DNA from: Antarctobacter sediminis
Lineage (GTDB): Bacteria > Pseudomonadota > Alphaproteobacteria > Rhodobacterales > Rhodobacteraceae
Direction of reading: 5' to 3'
NCBI RefSeq assembly: GCF_019218285.1
Contig: NZ_JAHUZG010000001.1
Location: 248,001-312,000 of the forward strand
Length of the DNA: 64,000 bases
Shown piece after piece: positions 28,143 through 36,949 of the stretch. Numbering within the stretch: position 1 is the stretch's first letter; the number at the start of each line of letters is the position of its first letter. Made by a program: the position numbers and the translations under genes. The notes under the pieces were generated by a model, which made no database searches, had not been told where the DNA came from, and saw nothing but the letters and a program-made list of their open reading frames with translations.

Positions 28143-28766
28143 TCAGTCTTGAACGGTCCCGGCAGGGGACAGGGCAAGCTCTGTCAGACTACGAATGGCC
28201 GCCTGCACCTGTTCTGCGGAGGCGGGCCAACTGGCCTGATCGGATATGTCAAACGAGGGACCCCAGACGTGGTAGAACTGCATCACAAGCGTGTCTGACC
28301 CCGCCAGTTTGTTCATGTCGATCACGACGATCTCGCCCTTTCCCGGAGCGTCGTTCAGACGGGTGCAGAACAGCAGCGCCATCGCGCGCGTGGCAGTTTG
28401 GATCAGTTCCTGTTGCGCCGCATCGGCGCAGGCCTCGGCGTATTTGTTGATCTCGCCGTTGACATATCCCTGTGGCGTTCCCGCCCGCTTGCTTTGCCCC
28501 AGAATTGTGAACCGTTGCGAGGGATCGGCGAAACTGTCGCCTTCGGGCACGATCCGATAGCCAACAAGGTCACTGCCGTCGCCCACGGCGGCATCGACGA
28601 TCTGTGTTTTGGTCAGGGATTGCAGCTGTTCAGGATCAGAGATGCCCGCAGCCCAAGGGGGCGGCTGATGGGTCACGTCGATGTCGAACACACGCAGGTC
28701 AAGGCCCGTATCCTGTGCTGTGGCAAGGCTGGGCAATAGAGAGAGTAAGAGAAATGCTTTTTTCAT
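28143..28766 (-). CDS. secreted protein of unknown function
   Basis: I do not recognise the family. The 207-residue protein has a signal peptide (KKAFLLLSLLPSLATAQ, cleavage near residue 18) and two cysteines (EACADAAQ, LLFCTRLND). The middle part, RFTILGQSKRAGTPQGYVN, looks structured. The start has no clear ribosome site; a TTGAAC/CTAACT promoter would place transcription start almost at the ATG, so the message may be leaderless. Confidence 0.6.
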   Translation of the reverse strand: MKKAFLLLSLLPSLATAQDTGLDLRVFDIDVTHQPPPWAAGISDPEQLQSLTKTQIVDAAVGDGSDLVGYRIVPEGDSFADPSQRFTILGQSKRAGTPQGYVNGEINKYAEACADAAQQELIQTATRAMALLFCTRLNDAPGKGEIVVIDMNKLAGSDTLVMQFYHVWGPSFDISDQASWPASAEQVQAAIRSLTELALSPAGTVQD

Positions 28767-28773
28767 TTCCGCA

Positions 28774-28832
28774 AGTTAGGTCGCGGAGCGCAGGAGGTTC
28801 AAGGTGCAATCCGTTGCGTTGACCATTGCACC
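28774..28832 (-). promoter_or_regulatory. candidate promoter with upstream inverted repeat
   Basis: On the minus strand TTGAAC (28802-28797) and CTAACT (28779-28774) are spaced 17 bases. Directly upstream, GGTGCAAT (28803-28810) and ATTGCACC (28825-28832) form a perfect 8-base inverted repeat with 14 bases between, in a position suited to an activator. Confidence 0.35.
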
Positions 28833-28866
28833 ATTGGCGATATGGTTTTCGGGGGCTGCTCAGCCG

Positions 28867-29448
28867 TCAGTCAGGAAGCGGCGTGAGGCGGGGGAGCGCA
28901 TAGCCGTCCGGCGCATCCGGGTCCAGCAACAGAAAGACGTCTTGGCCCTGTGACCAGCGATCGAACCAGTCAAAAAGCGTTAGGCCGCTGTCAAAGAGCG
29001 CGGTGCCGATGGGCAGGCTTTCATCCCAGGTGCTGGGTTCCCAGATGATGATCCGGTCGCGAATGGTATCGACGCAATCGTAGATCCCGCAGCCATGGTG
29101 ACAGATCGGCAAGAGCCCCTGTGGCCAGAGCCATGTGGCCGTTTCGGGATCAGGCCTGCGAAACACGAGATAGCGGCGGTCGGCTGTGGCGTCCTGATCA
29201 TCGGCGAAACCATCTCCGATGCCCAGAAGGCCATACCCGGGCCCAAATCCACCATTGGCGATGTCCTGCCAGACGCGGACCAGCAAAAGTGGCAGGTCGA
29301 CGTCCAGAGAGGATTGAACACGTGTCAGTGTATCGGCCCCCAGGACCGGCGAAGGCTGGGGTTCCGGCAGGCGCATGTCATGGAGTGCGTCCACGCGGGG
29401 CAGGCGGGCGCGCAGCCGGTTCAGTAGCGCGCCCGTGGCATTGTTCAC
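28867..29448 (-). CDS. SMI1/KNR4 (SUKH)-like protein
   Basis: The 193-residue protein carries the SUKH-type segment VWQDIANGGFGPGYGLLGIGDG and a tryptophan-rich second half (WLWPQGLLPIC, FDWFDRWSQG). SUKH proteins are often immunity proteins against bacterial toxins, but single copies such as this one may be housekeeping. Its GTG start overlaps the purF stop (GTGA), so it is translated with purF. No toxin gene is seen nearby. Confidence 0.72.
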   Translation of the reverse strand: MNNATGALLNRLRARLPRVDALHDMRLPEPQPSPVLGADTLTRVQSSLDVDLPLLLVRVWQDIANGGFGPGYGLLGIGDGFADDQDATADRRYLVFRRPDPETATWLWPQGLLPICHHGCGIYDCVDTIRDRIIIWEPSTWDESLPIGTALFDSGLTLFDWFDRWSQGQDVFLLLDPDAPDGYALPRLTPLPD

Positions 29449-30944
29449 TCCGCGGCCTTCATCTGGAAGCCTTTGCGGATCATGTCCGCCGGTTCCACCG
29501 GATATTCACCCGAGAAGCAGGCGTCGCAATACTGCGGGCACTTGCTGTTGCGGCCTTCGGCCTCGCCCACGGCGCGGTAGAGCCCGTCCAGCGAGATGAA
29601 TTTCAGGCTGTCGACGCCCAGATGTTCGCACATCTCGTCCTCGGACATGGTAGCAGCCAGCAGCTTTTCGCGCTGGGGTGTGTCCACGCCGTAGAAACAG
29701 GGCCACGCCGTTGGGGGCGAGGCGATGCGGAAATGAACTTCGGCGGCGCCGGCATCAAGGATCATTTCCTTGATCTTGCGGCTGGTGGTGCCCCGCACAA
29801 CAGAGTCGTCCACAAGGATCACCCGTTTGCCTTTGATCAGCGCACGGTTGACGTTCAGCTTTAGCCGGACGCCCATGTTGCGGATCTGCTCTGTCGGCTC
29901 GATGAAGGTGCGGCCCATGTATTGGTTGCGCACAATGCCCATGCCGTAGGGGATCCCCGATTCATGGGCGTAGCCGATGGCGGCCGGGGTGCCGCTGTCC
30001 GGCACCGGACAGACAAGATCCGCCTCGACCGGGGCTTCCCGCGCGAGTTCCACGCCGATCTGGCGGCGGGTCTCATAGACCGACCGTCCGCCGATGATCG
30101 AATCAGGGCGCGAAAAATAGACATGTTCAAAGATGCAAAAGCGCGGTTGCGCGGGGCGGAAGGGGTGATGCGATTCCACACCCTTTTCCGGGGTGATGAC
30201 GACCATCTCGCCTGGCGCGATCTCGCGCACGAATTCGGCACCGATGATGTCCAGCGCGCAGGTTTCGGAGGACAGGCACCAACCATCGCCGACGCGGCCC
30301 AGAACCAGCGGGCGCACGCCCAGCGGATCACGCACGCCGATCAGCTTGGTCCGGGTCATGGCGACGACGCTGAACGCCCCTTCGACCCGGCGCAGCGCGT
30401 CCTCCATGCGGGCGGGAATGTCCCGTTGCAGGGACCGCGCCATGAGATGAATGATGCATTCGCTGTCCGAGGACGACTGAAAGATCGAGCCGCGCTCGAT
30501 CAATTCGCGGCGCAGCGCCTCGGCGTTGGTGATGTTGCCGTTATGGGCAATCGCCGCCCCGCCCATCGAAAATTCGCCAAAGAAGGGCTGAACATCGCGG
30601 ATCTGGGTCTGGCCCTTGGACCCGGCGGTCGAATAGCGGACGTGGCCGATGGCAAGGCTGCCGGGCAGCGTATCCATCAGCGAGGCGCGGGTAAAGTTGT
30701 CGCGCACATAGCCGAACCGTCGGGCCGAGTTGAAGCCGTGTTCGGGATGATGCGAGACGATGCCACCGGCCTCTTGCCCGCGATGTTGCAGGGCGTGCAG
30801 GCCGAGGGCGACGAAGTTCGCGGCGTCGGATATTCCGACGACGCCGAAGATACCGCATTCCTCCTTGAGCTTGTCGCCGTCGTCCGGGTCGCGGACTGCG
30901 TCGAAGTCAAAAGGATGTGCGGGCGGAAATTTGGGGTCGGACAA
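29445..30944 (-). CDS. purF: amidophosphoribosyltransferase
   Basis: PurF makes 5-phosphoribosylamine from PRPP and glutamine, the first committed step of purine synthesis. The 499-residue protein has a propeptide of about 29 residues before the nucleophile in CGIFGVVG, the Ntn glutaminase domain and the PRPP loop VILVDDSVVRGTTS. Cysteines in CIFEHVYFSRP, WPCFYGVDT and the pair CDACF suggest the Bacillus-type enzyme with a [4Fe-4S] cluster and propeptide processing. It is followed by the coupled SUKH-like gene. Confidence 0.96.
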   Translation of the reverse strand: MSDPKFPPAHPFDFDAVRDPDDGDKLKEECGIFGVVGISDAANFVALGLHALQHRGQEAGGIVSHHPEHGFNSARRFGYVRDNFTRASLMDTLPGSLAIGHVRYSTAGSKGQTQIRDVQPFFGEFSMGGAAIAHNGNITNAEALRRELIERGSIFQSSSDSECIIHLMARSLQRDIPARMEDALRRVEGAFSVVAMTRTKLIGVRDPLGVRPLVLGRVGDGWCLSSETCALDIIGAEFVREIAPGEMVVITPEKGVESHHPFRPAQPRFCIFEHVYFSRPDSIIGGRSVYETRRQIGVELAREAPVEADLVCPVPDSGTPAAIGYAHESGIPYGMGIVRNQYMGRTFIEPTEQIRNMGVRLKLNVNRALIKGKRVILVDDSVVRGTTSRKIKEMILDAGAAEVHFRIASPPTAWPCFYGVDTPQREKLLAATMSEDEMCEHLGVDSLKFISLDGLYRAVGEAEGRNSKCPQYCDACFSGEYPVEPADMIRKGFQMKAAE

Positions 30945-31094
30945 GAGGGAGGCTCCGAATCCGTGTGCAGACGCAGCACGGTTTAAAGCGCCGGTCCCGG
31001 AATGTCACGAAACGATTACATGAATGCCCGGGACGCCCGTAAGGCAGATGCCGCTTGTTTGGCAGATCCGGTGGACTGCGGGTATCATTTTCCC

Positions 31095-32276
31095 ATGGTT
31101 TACCGTTTCGCCGACTGCACGCTTGATCCCGAGAGGCACAGGCTCACCTCTGGTGGCGCGGAAAGGCATGTCGAACCACAAGTCTTTGCATTGCTTGATC
31201 TGTTGTTGCAGCGCGCCGGTGAGGTGGTTTCAAGGGATGACCTGATCCGGATCGTCTGGAAGGGCCGGATCGTGTCTGATGCCACGGTGGACGCCCGAAT
31301 CAGCGCGGCCCGGTCTGCGGTGGGCGACGATGGCCACAAGCAAGCAATCATCCGGACCGTCCCGCGCGTCGGCCTGCAACTGGTGGTGCCGGTGGAACGA
31401 GTGGGTACGGAAGCACTCCCCTTTCACGCAACGGACCGTGTCACCGTGCGGATGGCCACATCGGCCGATGGTTCGGGGATCGCGTGGAGTTCGCTGGGCA
31501 AGGGGCCGCCGCTGATGCGCGCGGGGCATTGGATGACCCATCAGGAACGCGACCTTGAAAGCCCGATCTGGCGGCCATGGCTGGACCGGCTTGGCCGGGG
31601 GCGCCGCCTTGTGCGCTATGACCCGCGCGGCACCGGCATGTCCGACCGGGATTGCGGCGGCGTATCCGAGGAAAAGCTTGTCGAGGACATGGAGGCCGTT
31701 GCCGACGCGGCCGGTTTGGAGCGGTTCTCGATCTTTGCGGCGTCACAAAGTGCCTCGGTTGCCTGCATCTATGCCGCCCGCCATCCGGAACGGATCGACC
31801 GGCTGATCCTTTACGGCGGTTTCACGCAGGGCAGTCTGGTGCGAGACGGAGAAATCGGTGCCGCCATGACGCAAGCCTTCGGAGACCTGATCCGCAAGGG
31901 CTGGGGGCAGGAGAATATTGGCGCCATGCGGTCCTTTTCAGCCTTGTTCATGCCACAGGCCAGCGAGGACCAGATCCAGAGCTTTATCGACTTGCAGGTC
32001 CGCTCGGCATCGCCGGACTGGGCGGCAGAACTGCGCGAGGTCTGCGCCTGTGTCGATGTGACCGAGGTGTTGCCCAAGGTCATCGCGCCGGTTTTGGTCG
32101 CCCATGCTCGCAACGATGCGCTACAGCCGTTTTCACAGGCCCAACGGTTTGCTCGCCTGCTGCCGGATGCCCAATTGTTGAGCATCGACAGTGCCAACCA
32201 TGTTCTGGTTCCGGATGAACCCGGCTTTGGCCGCCTGATGGACGCGGTCGACGATTTCCTTGCCCGCCAACCGTGA
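31095..32276 (+). CDS. winged-helix DNA-binding domain fused to an alpha/beta hydrolase
   Basis: The first 95 residues form an OmpR/PhoB-type winged helix (DCTLDPERHRLTSGG, EVVSRDDLIRIVWKG, ISAARSAVGDDG). The rest is an alpha/beta hydrolase with YDPRGTGMSD, an elbow ASQSASV where GxSxG is expected, the acid residue in ARNDALQP and the histidine in ANHVLVPDE. There is no TM segment, so it may be a cytoplasmic regulator that binds, or still hydrolyses, a small ligand. I chose ATG 31095; an in-frame start at 31002 would add 31 residues without domain character. It stands between purF and cvpA on the opposite strand, and its stop directly abuts the cvpA stop. Confidence 0.85.
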   Translation: MVYRFADCTLDPERHRLTSGGAERHVEPQVFALLDLLLQRAGEVVSRDDLIRIVWKGRIVSDATVDARISAARSAVGDDGHKQAIIRTVPRVGLQLVVPVERVGTEALPFHATDRVTVRMATSADGSGIAWSSLGKGPPLMRAGHWMTHQERDLESPIWRPWLDRLGRGRRLVRYDPRGTGMSDRDCGGVSEEKLVEDMEAVADAAGLERFSIFAASQSASVACIYAARHPERIDRLILYGGFTQGSLVRDGEIGAAMTQAFGDLIRKGWGQENIGAMRSFSALFMPQASEDQIQSFIDLQVRSASPDWAAELREVCACVDVTEVLPKVIAPVLVAHARNDALQPFSQAQRFARLLPDAQLLSIDSANHVLVPDEPGFGRLMDAVDDFLARQP

Positions 32277-32834
32277 TCAGGGTGCGGTGCAGACACTCAC
32301 CAACTGTTCATACTGCGCCGTGATCCAGCCAAGCGCCTGCTCGGGGTTTTGGTCTTCGATCTGGTCTGTAAACTGCGCAAAGACCGCGGCAGAGCGCGAG
32401 TCGTTGATCATCGGAATGTCCTGCGCGGTGATCACCGTTTGGTAGACGAAGAAGGCGATGGCCACCAACAGGATGCCCCGCGCCACGCCGAAGAAAAAGC
32501 CAAGCGCCTGATCCAGACCGCCAAGCGCCGACCGTTTTATGAGCGAGGAAAACAGCGGCGTGAACAGCGAAACAACCACCAGCGCCAACGTAAAGATCGC
32601 GGCAAAGCTGGCGATGACGGCCAGTTCGCAGCTGTCCGCAAGGAATTCCCCGATAACGGGGATTTCCTTGACCAGCGGTTGCAGCTGATCGGCAAAGAGA
32701 AAGGCGACGATGGCCGCCGCGATCCAGCCGAGAATCGCCATTGCCTCGCGCACCAGTCCGCGCGAATAGGCCAGCAGCGCCGACAGCAGGATGACAACGC
32801 CCACGACGCCATCAACGATTGTAAAACCTTCCAT
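32277..32834 (-). CDS. cvpA: CvpA family membrane protein
   Basis: CvpA is an inner-membrane protein first known from colicin V production and linked to envelope stress. The 185-residue protein has four TM helices and the family pattern DGVVGVVILLSALLAYSRGLVREAMAILGW near the N-terminus. It lies 66 bases after radA on the same strand. In many bacteria cvpA precedes purF; here an opposite-strand regulator gene separates them. Confidence 0.9.
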   Translation of the reverse strand: MEGFTIVDGVVGVVILLSALLAYSRGLVREAMAILGWIAAAIVAFLFADQLQPLVKEIPVIGEFLADSCELAVIASFAAIFTLALVVVSLFTPLFSSLIKRSALGGLDQALGFFFGVARGILLVAIAFFVYQTVITAQDIPMINDSRSAAVFAQFTDQIEDQNPEQALGWITAQYEQLVSVCTAP

Positions 32835-32900
32835 CTGCCTCGTTCGCCTCTTCTGGTCGGGCCCTCCGGCCCCTATTTCGTGCCTGTTTGCGCCCGGCGC

Positions 32901-34268
32901 TCAACCAGCGCCAAAGACGTCGCCGACAAAGGCCGTGAGGTCCGGCATCTGGGTCAGCGACATGCCGCCCGATCCGGTAGCCTTTCCTCCTTGCGGCAGG
33001 ATCGCCTTGGAGAAACCAAGTTTCCGCGCCTCTTTCAATCGGTTTTCCGATTGCCCGACGGGACGCAGGCTCCCTGATAGGCTGATTTCCCCGAAAACGA
33101 CAGTGTCCGCCGGCAAGGGGGTGTCCTCACGGGCGGAAAGTAGCGCAGCGGCCACAGCCAGATCGGCAGCGGGTTCGCCCACCCGCATGCCGCCCGCGAC
33201 GTTCAGGTAAACGTCCAGCCCGGCAAAGGGAATGCCGCAGCGCGATTCGAGAACGGCAAGGATCATCGCCAGCCGCCCGCCGTCCCAGCCGACCACCGAC
33301 CGGCGCGGCTGGGAATGCGGGCTGGGAGCCACCAGTGCCTGCAATTCCACCAAAACCGGCCGGGTGCCTTCGATGCCGGCAAAGACAACGGATCCGGGCG
33401 CGGGCTGGCCGCGCTCGGAGAGGAACAGGGCCGAGGGATTTGCCACCTCGGACAAGCCTCCGCCGGTCATCTCGAAGACACCGATTTCATCCGTGGGGCC
33501 AAAGCGGTTCTTGACGCTGCGCAGGATGCGGAACTGGTGGCCACGCTCACCTTCGAAATAAAGCACTGTGTCGACCATGTGTTCGACCACGCGAGGACCG
33601 GCCAACTGGCCCTCCTTGGTGACATGACCCACCATCATGATCGCGCTGCCGGTGCGTTTGGCAAAACTCGTCAGTTCATGCGCGGCGGCGCGGACCTGGC
33701 TGACCGACCCGGGAACGCTGTCTACATTGTCCGCCCACATGGTCTGGATCGAATCGATGATCGCAAGGTCGGGGCGCGTTTCATCCAGCGTGGTCAGAAT
33801 GTTGCGCAGGTTGGTTTCGGTCGCCAGCTTGACCGGCGATTTCTCAAGGTCCAGCCGCCGGGCGCGCAGCCGCACCTGCGCGCTGGCCTCTTCGCCCGAG
33901 ATATAGACGACTTTCAGCCCGCTGTTGGCAAAGGCGGCTGCCGCCTGCAACAATAGTGTCGATTTGCCGATGCCGGGATCACCGCCCACCAATACCGCAC
34001 TGGCGGGAACCAGTCCGCCGCCCAGCACGCGATCGAATTCCTCCAGCCCGCTGGTGGTGCGCGGCGGTGGCGCTTCCTTGGTCGCCAGATCTGTCAATGC
34101 CACCGCGCGGCCACGCGATTGGCCGAGGCTTTTGCCCGAAGGCCCCTGACTCAACGGGGTTTCTTCGGCAATGGTGTTCCACTCGCCACAGGACTCGCAG
34201 CGCCCCGACCATTTGGATGTGACTGCGCCACAGGACTGACAGACGAAACGGGCGGATGCTTTGGCCAT
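32901..34268 (-). CDS. radA: DNA repair protein RadA
   Basis: RadA is a RecA-like, DnaB-like helicase that drives branch migration in recombination. The 455-residue protein has the four-cysteine zinc finger (CQSCG, CESCGEWN), Walker A GGDPGIGKSTLL, the RadA-specific KNRFG motif and a C-terminal Lon-protease-like domain (LDVYLNVAGGMRVGEPAADLAV). It is the upstream neighbour of cvpA. Confidence 0.96.
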   Translation of the reverse strand: MAKASARFVCQSCGAVTSKWSGRCESCGEWNTIAEETPLSQGPSGKSLGQSRGRAVALTDLATKEAPPPRTTSGLEEFDRVLGGGLVPASAVLVGGDPGIGKSTLLLQAAAAFANSGLKVVYISGEEASAQVRLRARRLDLEKSPVKLATETNLRNILTTLDETRPDLAIIDSIQTMWADNVDSVPGSVSQVRAAAHELTSFAKRTGSAIMMVGHVTKEGQLAGPRVVEHMVDTVLYFEGERGHQFRILRSVKNRFGPTDEIGVFEMTGGGLSEVANPSALFLSERGQPAPGSVVFAGIEGTRPVLVELQALVAPSPHSQPRRSVVGWDGGRLAMILAVLESRCGIPFAGLDVYLNVAGGMRVGEPAADLAVAAALLSAREDTPLPADTVVFGEISLSGSLRPVGQSENRLKEARKLGFSKAILPQGGKATGSGGMSLTQMPDLTAFVGDVFGAG

Positions 34269-34341
34269 GGAGACTCCGTCTTTGGGGCAGGGCGCTTATG
34301 CCTTATCGCAGGGGCGAGGCCAATGGGTAGCCGTGCCGAAA

Positions 34342-34480
34342 GGGGGCGCTGCCCCCTCGGCCTGCGGCCTCACCCCCGAGGTATTTGAAAACCAAAGAAA
34401 CCGGGGATGGTTTTTCGCTTCTTTGGTTTGGAAAATACCTCGGGGGGAGCGCGGAACGCGCGGCGGGGGCAGCGCCCCCG
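34342..34480. repeat. 140-bp nested palindromic element
   Basis: The outer arms are GGGGGCGCTGCCCCC (34342-34356) and its inverted copy GGGGGCAGCGCCCCC (34465-34479); each is also a small hairpin by itself. The inner arms are CCCCCGAGGTATTT plus GAAAACCAAAGAA (34373-34399) and their imperfect inverse (34419-34446). The element fills the gap between the pqiA-like gene and radA. The inner arm resembles two other sites in the window, at 36111 and 52881, which suggests a dispersed repeat family. Confidence 0.8.
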
Positions 34481-34487
34481 TCCTGGG

Positions 34488-34946
34488 CTAGCCGTGGGCA
34501 CAACGCTTTTCGATCAGTCCAAGGAAGATCGAGGTCAGGATGCAGGCGGTGAACAGGTACAGGCCCCAGGCGGTTTCGACCCGGCCGACTCCCATGCCCT
34601 TGGCCAAGGTAATGTAGAGCGCAATCAGGAAGATGTCCGCCATGGCAAGCTTGCCGATGATTTCCAGCACTGGCAGGCTGCGGCGGTCCAGCAAGTGGAA
34701 TTGGACAAGCGCCAGGCCCAGCGTCTTGATCAGCGGTGCAAACAGCGCGAATAACGTGACCAGCAACGCCAGCATTACGTCGGATTTCCACAGTGATTGA
34801 AGGCCTGACAGCAGGCTGATCTCGCTCATGCCGAACAAGGGCAGCAAGCCCGCCCGTAGGAGCGGTGCAAACCAGGACATCGGGTAAAGCACCAACAGGG
34901 CAAGGTTCAGCCAGCGCAGGTGAACCGTCCAGCCTCTGTCGGTCAT
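34488..34946 (-). CDS. paraquat-inducible protein A-like membrane protein
   Basis: The 152-residue protein has four TM helices and the PqiA signature region LPVLEIIGKLAMADIFLIAL, with VQFHLLDRR before it. PqiA-type proteins work with MCE-protein lipid transport. It lacks the cysteine-rich ends of full PqiA and equals about one PqiA unit. Its ATG overlaps the stop of the preceding 128-residue gene, and it is the last gene of the alr-mlaE-mlaF group. Confidence 0.85.
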   Translation of the reverse strand: MTDRGWTVHLRWLNLALLVLYPMSWFAPLLRAGLLPLFGMSEISLLSGLQSLWKSDVMLALLVTLFALFAPLIKTLGLALVQFHLLDRRSLPVLEIIGKLAMADIFLIALYITLAKGMGVGRVETAWGLYLFTACILTSIFLGLIEKRCAHG

Positions 34947-35329
34947 GAGGTCCACCACCAAAGGCCCAACAGACCGATCAGCAACAGGCCATGCGCGACG
35001 TCGATCCAGCGCCAGCGCGCGCCGGGGCTGATCGAACTGATCAGGAACAGAGCTGAAGGCACCAACAGGACGGTGATCCCGCCATTGCTGGCCATCGTGC
35101 GTGCTGCCGACGCATATAGCGCGCCCTGGTTCAGTCCGGCTGCCGGGGCAAAGACGGTGACGATTCCGCCCATGCACAGGACAAAGCAAGCCAGCGCCGG
35201 CCACCGTGACAGGCCGCGTCCAAGGATCAGCCGGATCGCAGCCAGTACTGCCAGAATTTCAAGGTAGAGGAATTTCTTTGCAAAGAGGAAAAACAGGACA
35301 ATTGGATCGGGTTGAAAGAAACCGTTCAT
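34943..35329 (-). CDS. small four-helix membrane protein
   Basis: The 128-residue protein has about four TM segments: AKKFLYLEILAVLAAIRLIL, ALACFVLCMGGIVTVFA, GGITVLLVPSALFLISS and LLLIGLLGLWWW. I do not recognise a named family. It sits between mlaF and the pqiA-like gene with 4-base overlaps at both ends, so it is probably an integral part of this transport unit. Confidence 0.72.
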   Translation of the reverse strand: MNGFFQPDPIVLFFLFAKKFLYLEILAVLAAIRLILGRGLSRWPALACFVLCMGGIVTVFAPAAGLNQGALYASAARTMASNGGITVLLVPSALFLISSISPGARWRWIDVAHGLLLIGLLGLWWWTS

Positions 35330-36072
35330 CGGACCGCCTCGATCGGGCCGTCGGCGCGGCCTGAGATGAATTGGTCGACGTAGGGATCGCCGCTGTTGTC
35401 CAGCCGAGACACCGGCCCAGTCCATTGGATCACGCCGCCATGCAGCATGGCAACATTGTCGGCGATGGCGCGGACGCTGGACATGTCATGGGTGATTGTC
35501 ATTGCGGTGGCGCCCATCTCGGTCACGATCTGGCGGATGAGTTCGTTGATGACACCGGCCATGATCGGGTCCAGACCCGTGGTGGGTTCGTCGAAAAAGA
35601 TGATCTCGGGGTCGGCGGCGATGGCACGGGCAAGGCCGACGCGTTTTTGCATCCCACCTGAAAGTTCCGCCGGCAGCCGGTCAGCCACATCTGCCTTGAG
35701 TCCGACGCGGCGCAGTTTGTCGATCGCGATGGCGCGGGCCTCGTCGCGCGGCCGCTTGAGCGAGCCGCGCAGCAGGCGGAAGGCCACGTTCTGCCAGACC
35801 GGGAGGCTGTCAAAGAGCGCCGCGCCCTGAAACAGCATCCCGAAGCGGGCCAGAAATGCGTCGCGGTCGGTCTGGGTGACATCCTGACCGTCCAATGTGA
35901 TGGACCCCGCATCGGGAGAGACGAGTCCGAGAATGCATTTCAGCAGCACGGATTTGCCTGTGCCCGATCCTCCGATGATCACCATGGAGGTACCCTTGGG
36001 GATGGTCAGATCGACATTGCGCAGCACTGCGTTGTCGCCGAAGGATTTGGAAACCTTGGAAAGTTCGATCAT
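35326..36072 (-). CDS. mlaF: MlaF-type ABC transporter ATP-binding protein
   Basis: This is the ATPase of a lipid-transport ABC system (Mla/Ttg2). The 248-residue protein has Walker A GGSGTGKSVLL, the Q-loop GMLFQGAALFDSL typical of MlaF, the signature LSGGMQKRVGLARA, Walker B IIFFDEPTTGLDP and the H-loop ITHDMSS. I chose the ATG giving MIELSKVSKSFG; a longer reading would extend through the repeat at 36111. It overlaps the next gene by 4 bases. Confidence 0.92.
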   Translation of the reverse strand: MIELSKVSKSFGDNAVLRNVDLTIPKGTSMVIIGGSGTGKSVLLKCILGLVSPDAGSITLDGQDVTQTDRDAFLARFGMLFQGAALFDSLPVWQNVAFRLLRGSLKRPRDEARAIAIDKLRRVGLKADVADRLPAELSGGMQKRVGLARAIAADPEIIFFDEPTTGLDPIMAGVINELIRQIVTEMGATAMTITHDMSSVRAIADNVAMLHGGVIQWTGPVSRLDNSGDPYVDQFISGRADGPIEAVR

Positions 36073-36110
36073 GGTCTTCCACTCCCGGCGGTGGCGCGGG
36101 CGGAAAGGGC

Positions 36111-36150
36111 GGATGCCTCCGGCGGGGATATTTCGGGACAGAAGAAACAA
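36111..36150 (+). repeat. copy of the dispersed intergenic repeat, single arm
   Basis: The sequence GCCTCCGGCGGGGATATTTC followed by GGGACAGAAGAAAC resembles the inner arms of the element at 34342 (C/G-rich start, TATTT, then a purine-rich AAGAA end). It lies in the 95-base gap between mlaE and mlaF. Confidence 0.5.
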
Positions 36151-36166
36151 CGGGGTGCGCGCAAGG

Positions 36167-36949
36167 TCATAGCGAGAAAAAGGCCCCTGTCAGCAGGAAG
36201 TTGGCGGCAAGAATCAGCACCGCTGCCGCCTCGACCGAGCCTTTGGTCGCGCGGCCCACGCCCTGCGCCCCGCGGCCCGAGTTCATGCCGAAGTAGCAGC
36301 CCATCAGGGCCGCCAGCCCGCCAAAGGCGCACCCCTTTGCCAGCGAGGACACCACGTCCAACGTTTCGAGGAAATCCATGGTGTTTTTCAGGTAGGCCGC
36401 GGCGTTGAAGCCCAGCGAGCCCGTGGCCACCGCGTAGCCGCCGAAGATTCCGATCACGTCTCCCACCGCGACCAGCAGTGGCACGACGACCAGAGCCGCC
36501 AGAACACGGGGGGCGACGAGGTATTTCATCGGGTCGGTGGACAGGGTCACCAGCGCATCAATCTGTTCGGTGACCTTCATTGTCGCGATTTCGGCCGCGA
36601 TGGAGGATGTCACGCGCGCCGCGATCATCAGGCCGACCAGCACCGGGCCCAGTTCACGGACCATGCCGATGGCGACGATCTGGGGCACCACGGCCTCGGC
36701 ATTGAAACGCGCACCGCCGGAATAGATCTGCAATGCCAGTGCACCGCCGGTAAAGATCGCGGTCAACCCCACCACCGGCAGCGACAGCCAGCCGATGTTC
36801 AGCAGCGCCAGCGCGAATTCACGGCCATAGAAGGGCGGGCGCAGTGCATGGCTGAGCGCGGTCAGTGCGAAGAGCGCCACACGACCGACCAGCGCGGTCA
36901 GCGACAGCGTGGCGCGTCCGAGCGCGCCGATGGGGGCCAGAAGGCTCAC
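36167..36949 (-). CDS. mlaE: MlaE-type ABC transporter permease
   Basis: The 260-residue membrane protein has the MlaE/YrbE pattern: [41 protein letters not shown], and [20 protein letters not shown]. It would form the membrane channel with MlaF for phospholipid movement between membranes. The GTG start overlaps the alr stop (GTGA). No mlaD (MCE) gene is in the window. Confidence 0.93.
   Translation of the reverse strand: MSLLAPIGALGRATLSLTALVGRVALFALTALSHALRPPFYGREFALALLNIGWLSLPVVGLTAIFTGGALALQIYSGGARFNAEAVVPQIVAIGMVRELGPVLVGLMIAARVTSSIAAEIATMKVTEQIDALVTLSTDPMKYLVAPRVLAALVVVPLLVAVGDVIGIFGGYAVATGSLGFNAAAYLKNTMDFLETLDVVSSLAKGCAFGGLAALMGCYFGMNSGRGAQGVGRATKGSVEAAAVLILAANFLLTGAFFSL

Noticed and set aside
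28867-29448. Toxin-immunity locus based on the SUKH-like protein
   Set aside because: No polymorphic toxin, secretion tag or second immunity gene is near; it is coupled to purF instead.
34342-34480. The palindrome as a simple terminator or CRISPR repeat
   Set aside because: It has no T run after either arm and no repeat-spacer pattern; a nested dispersed element fits better.
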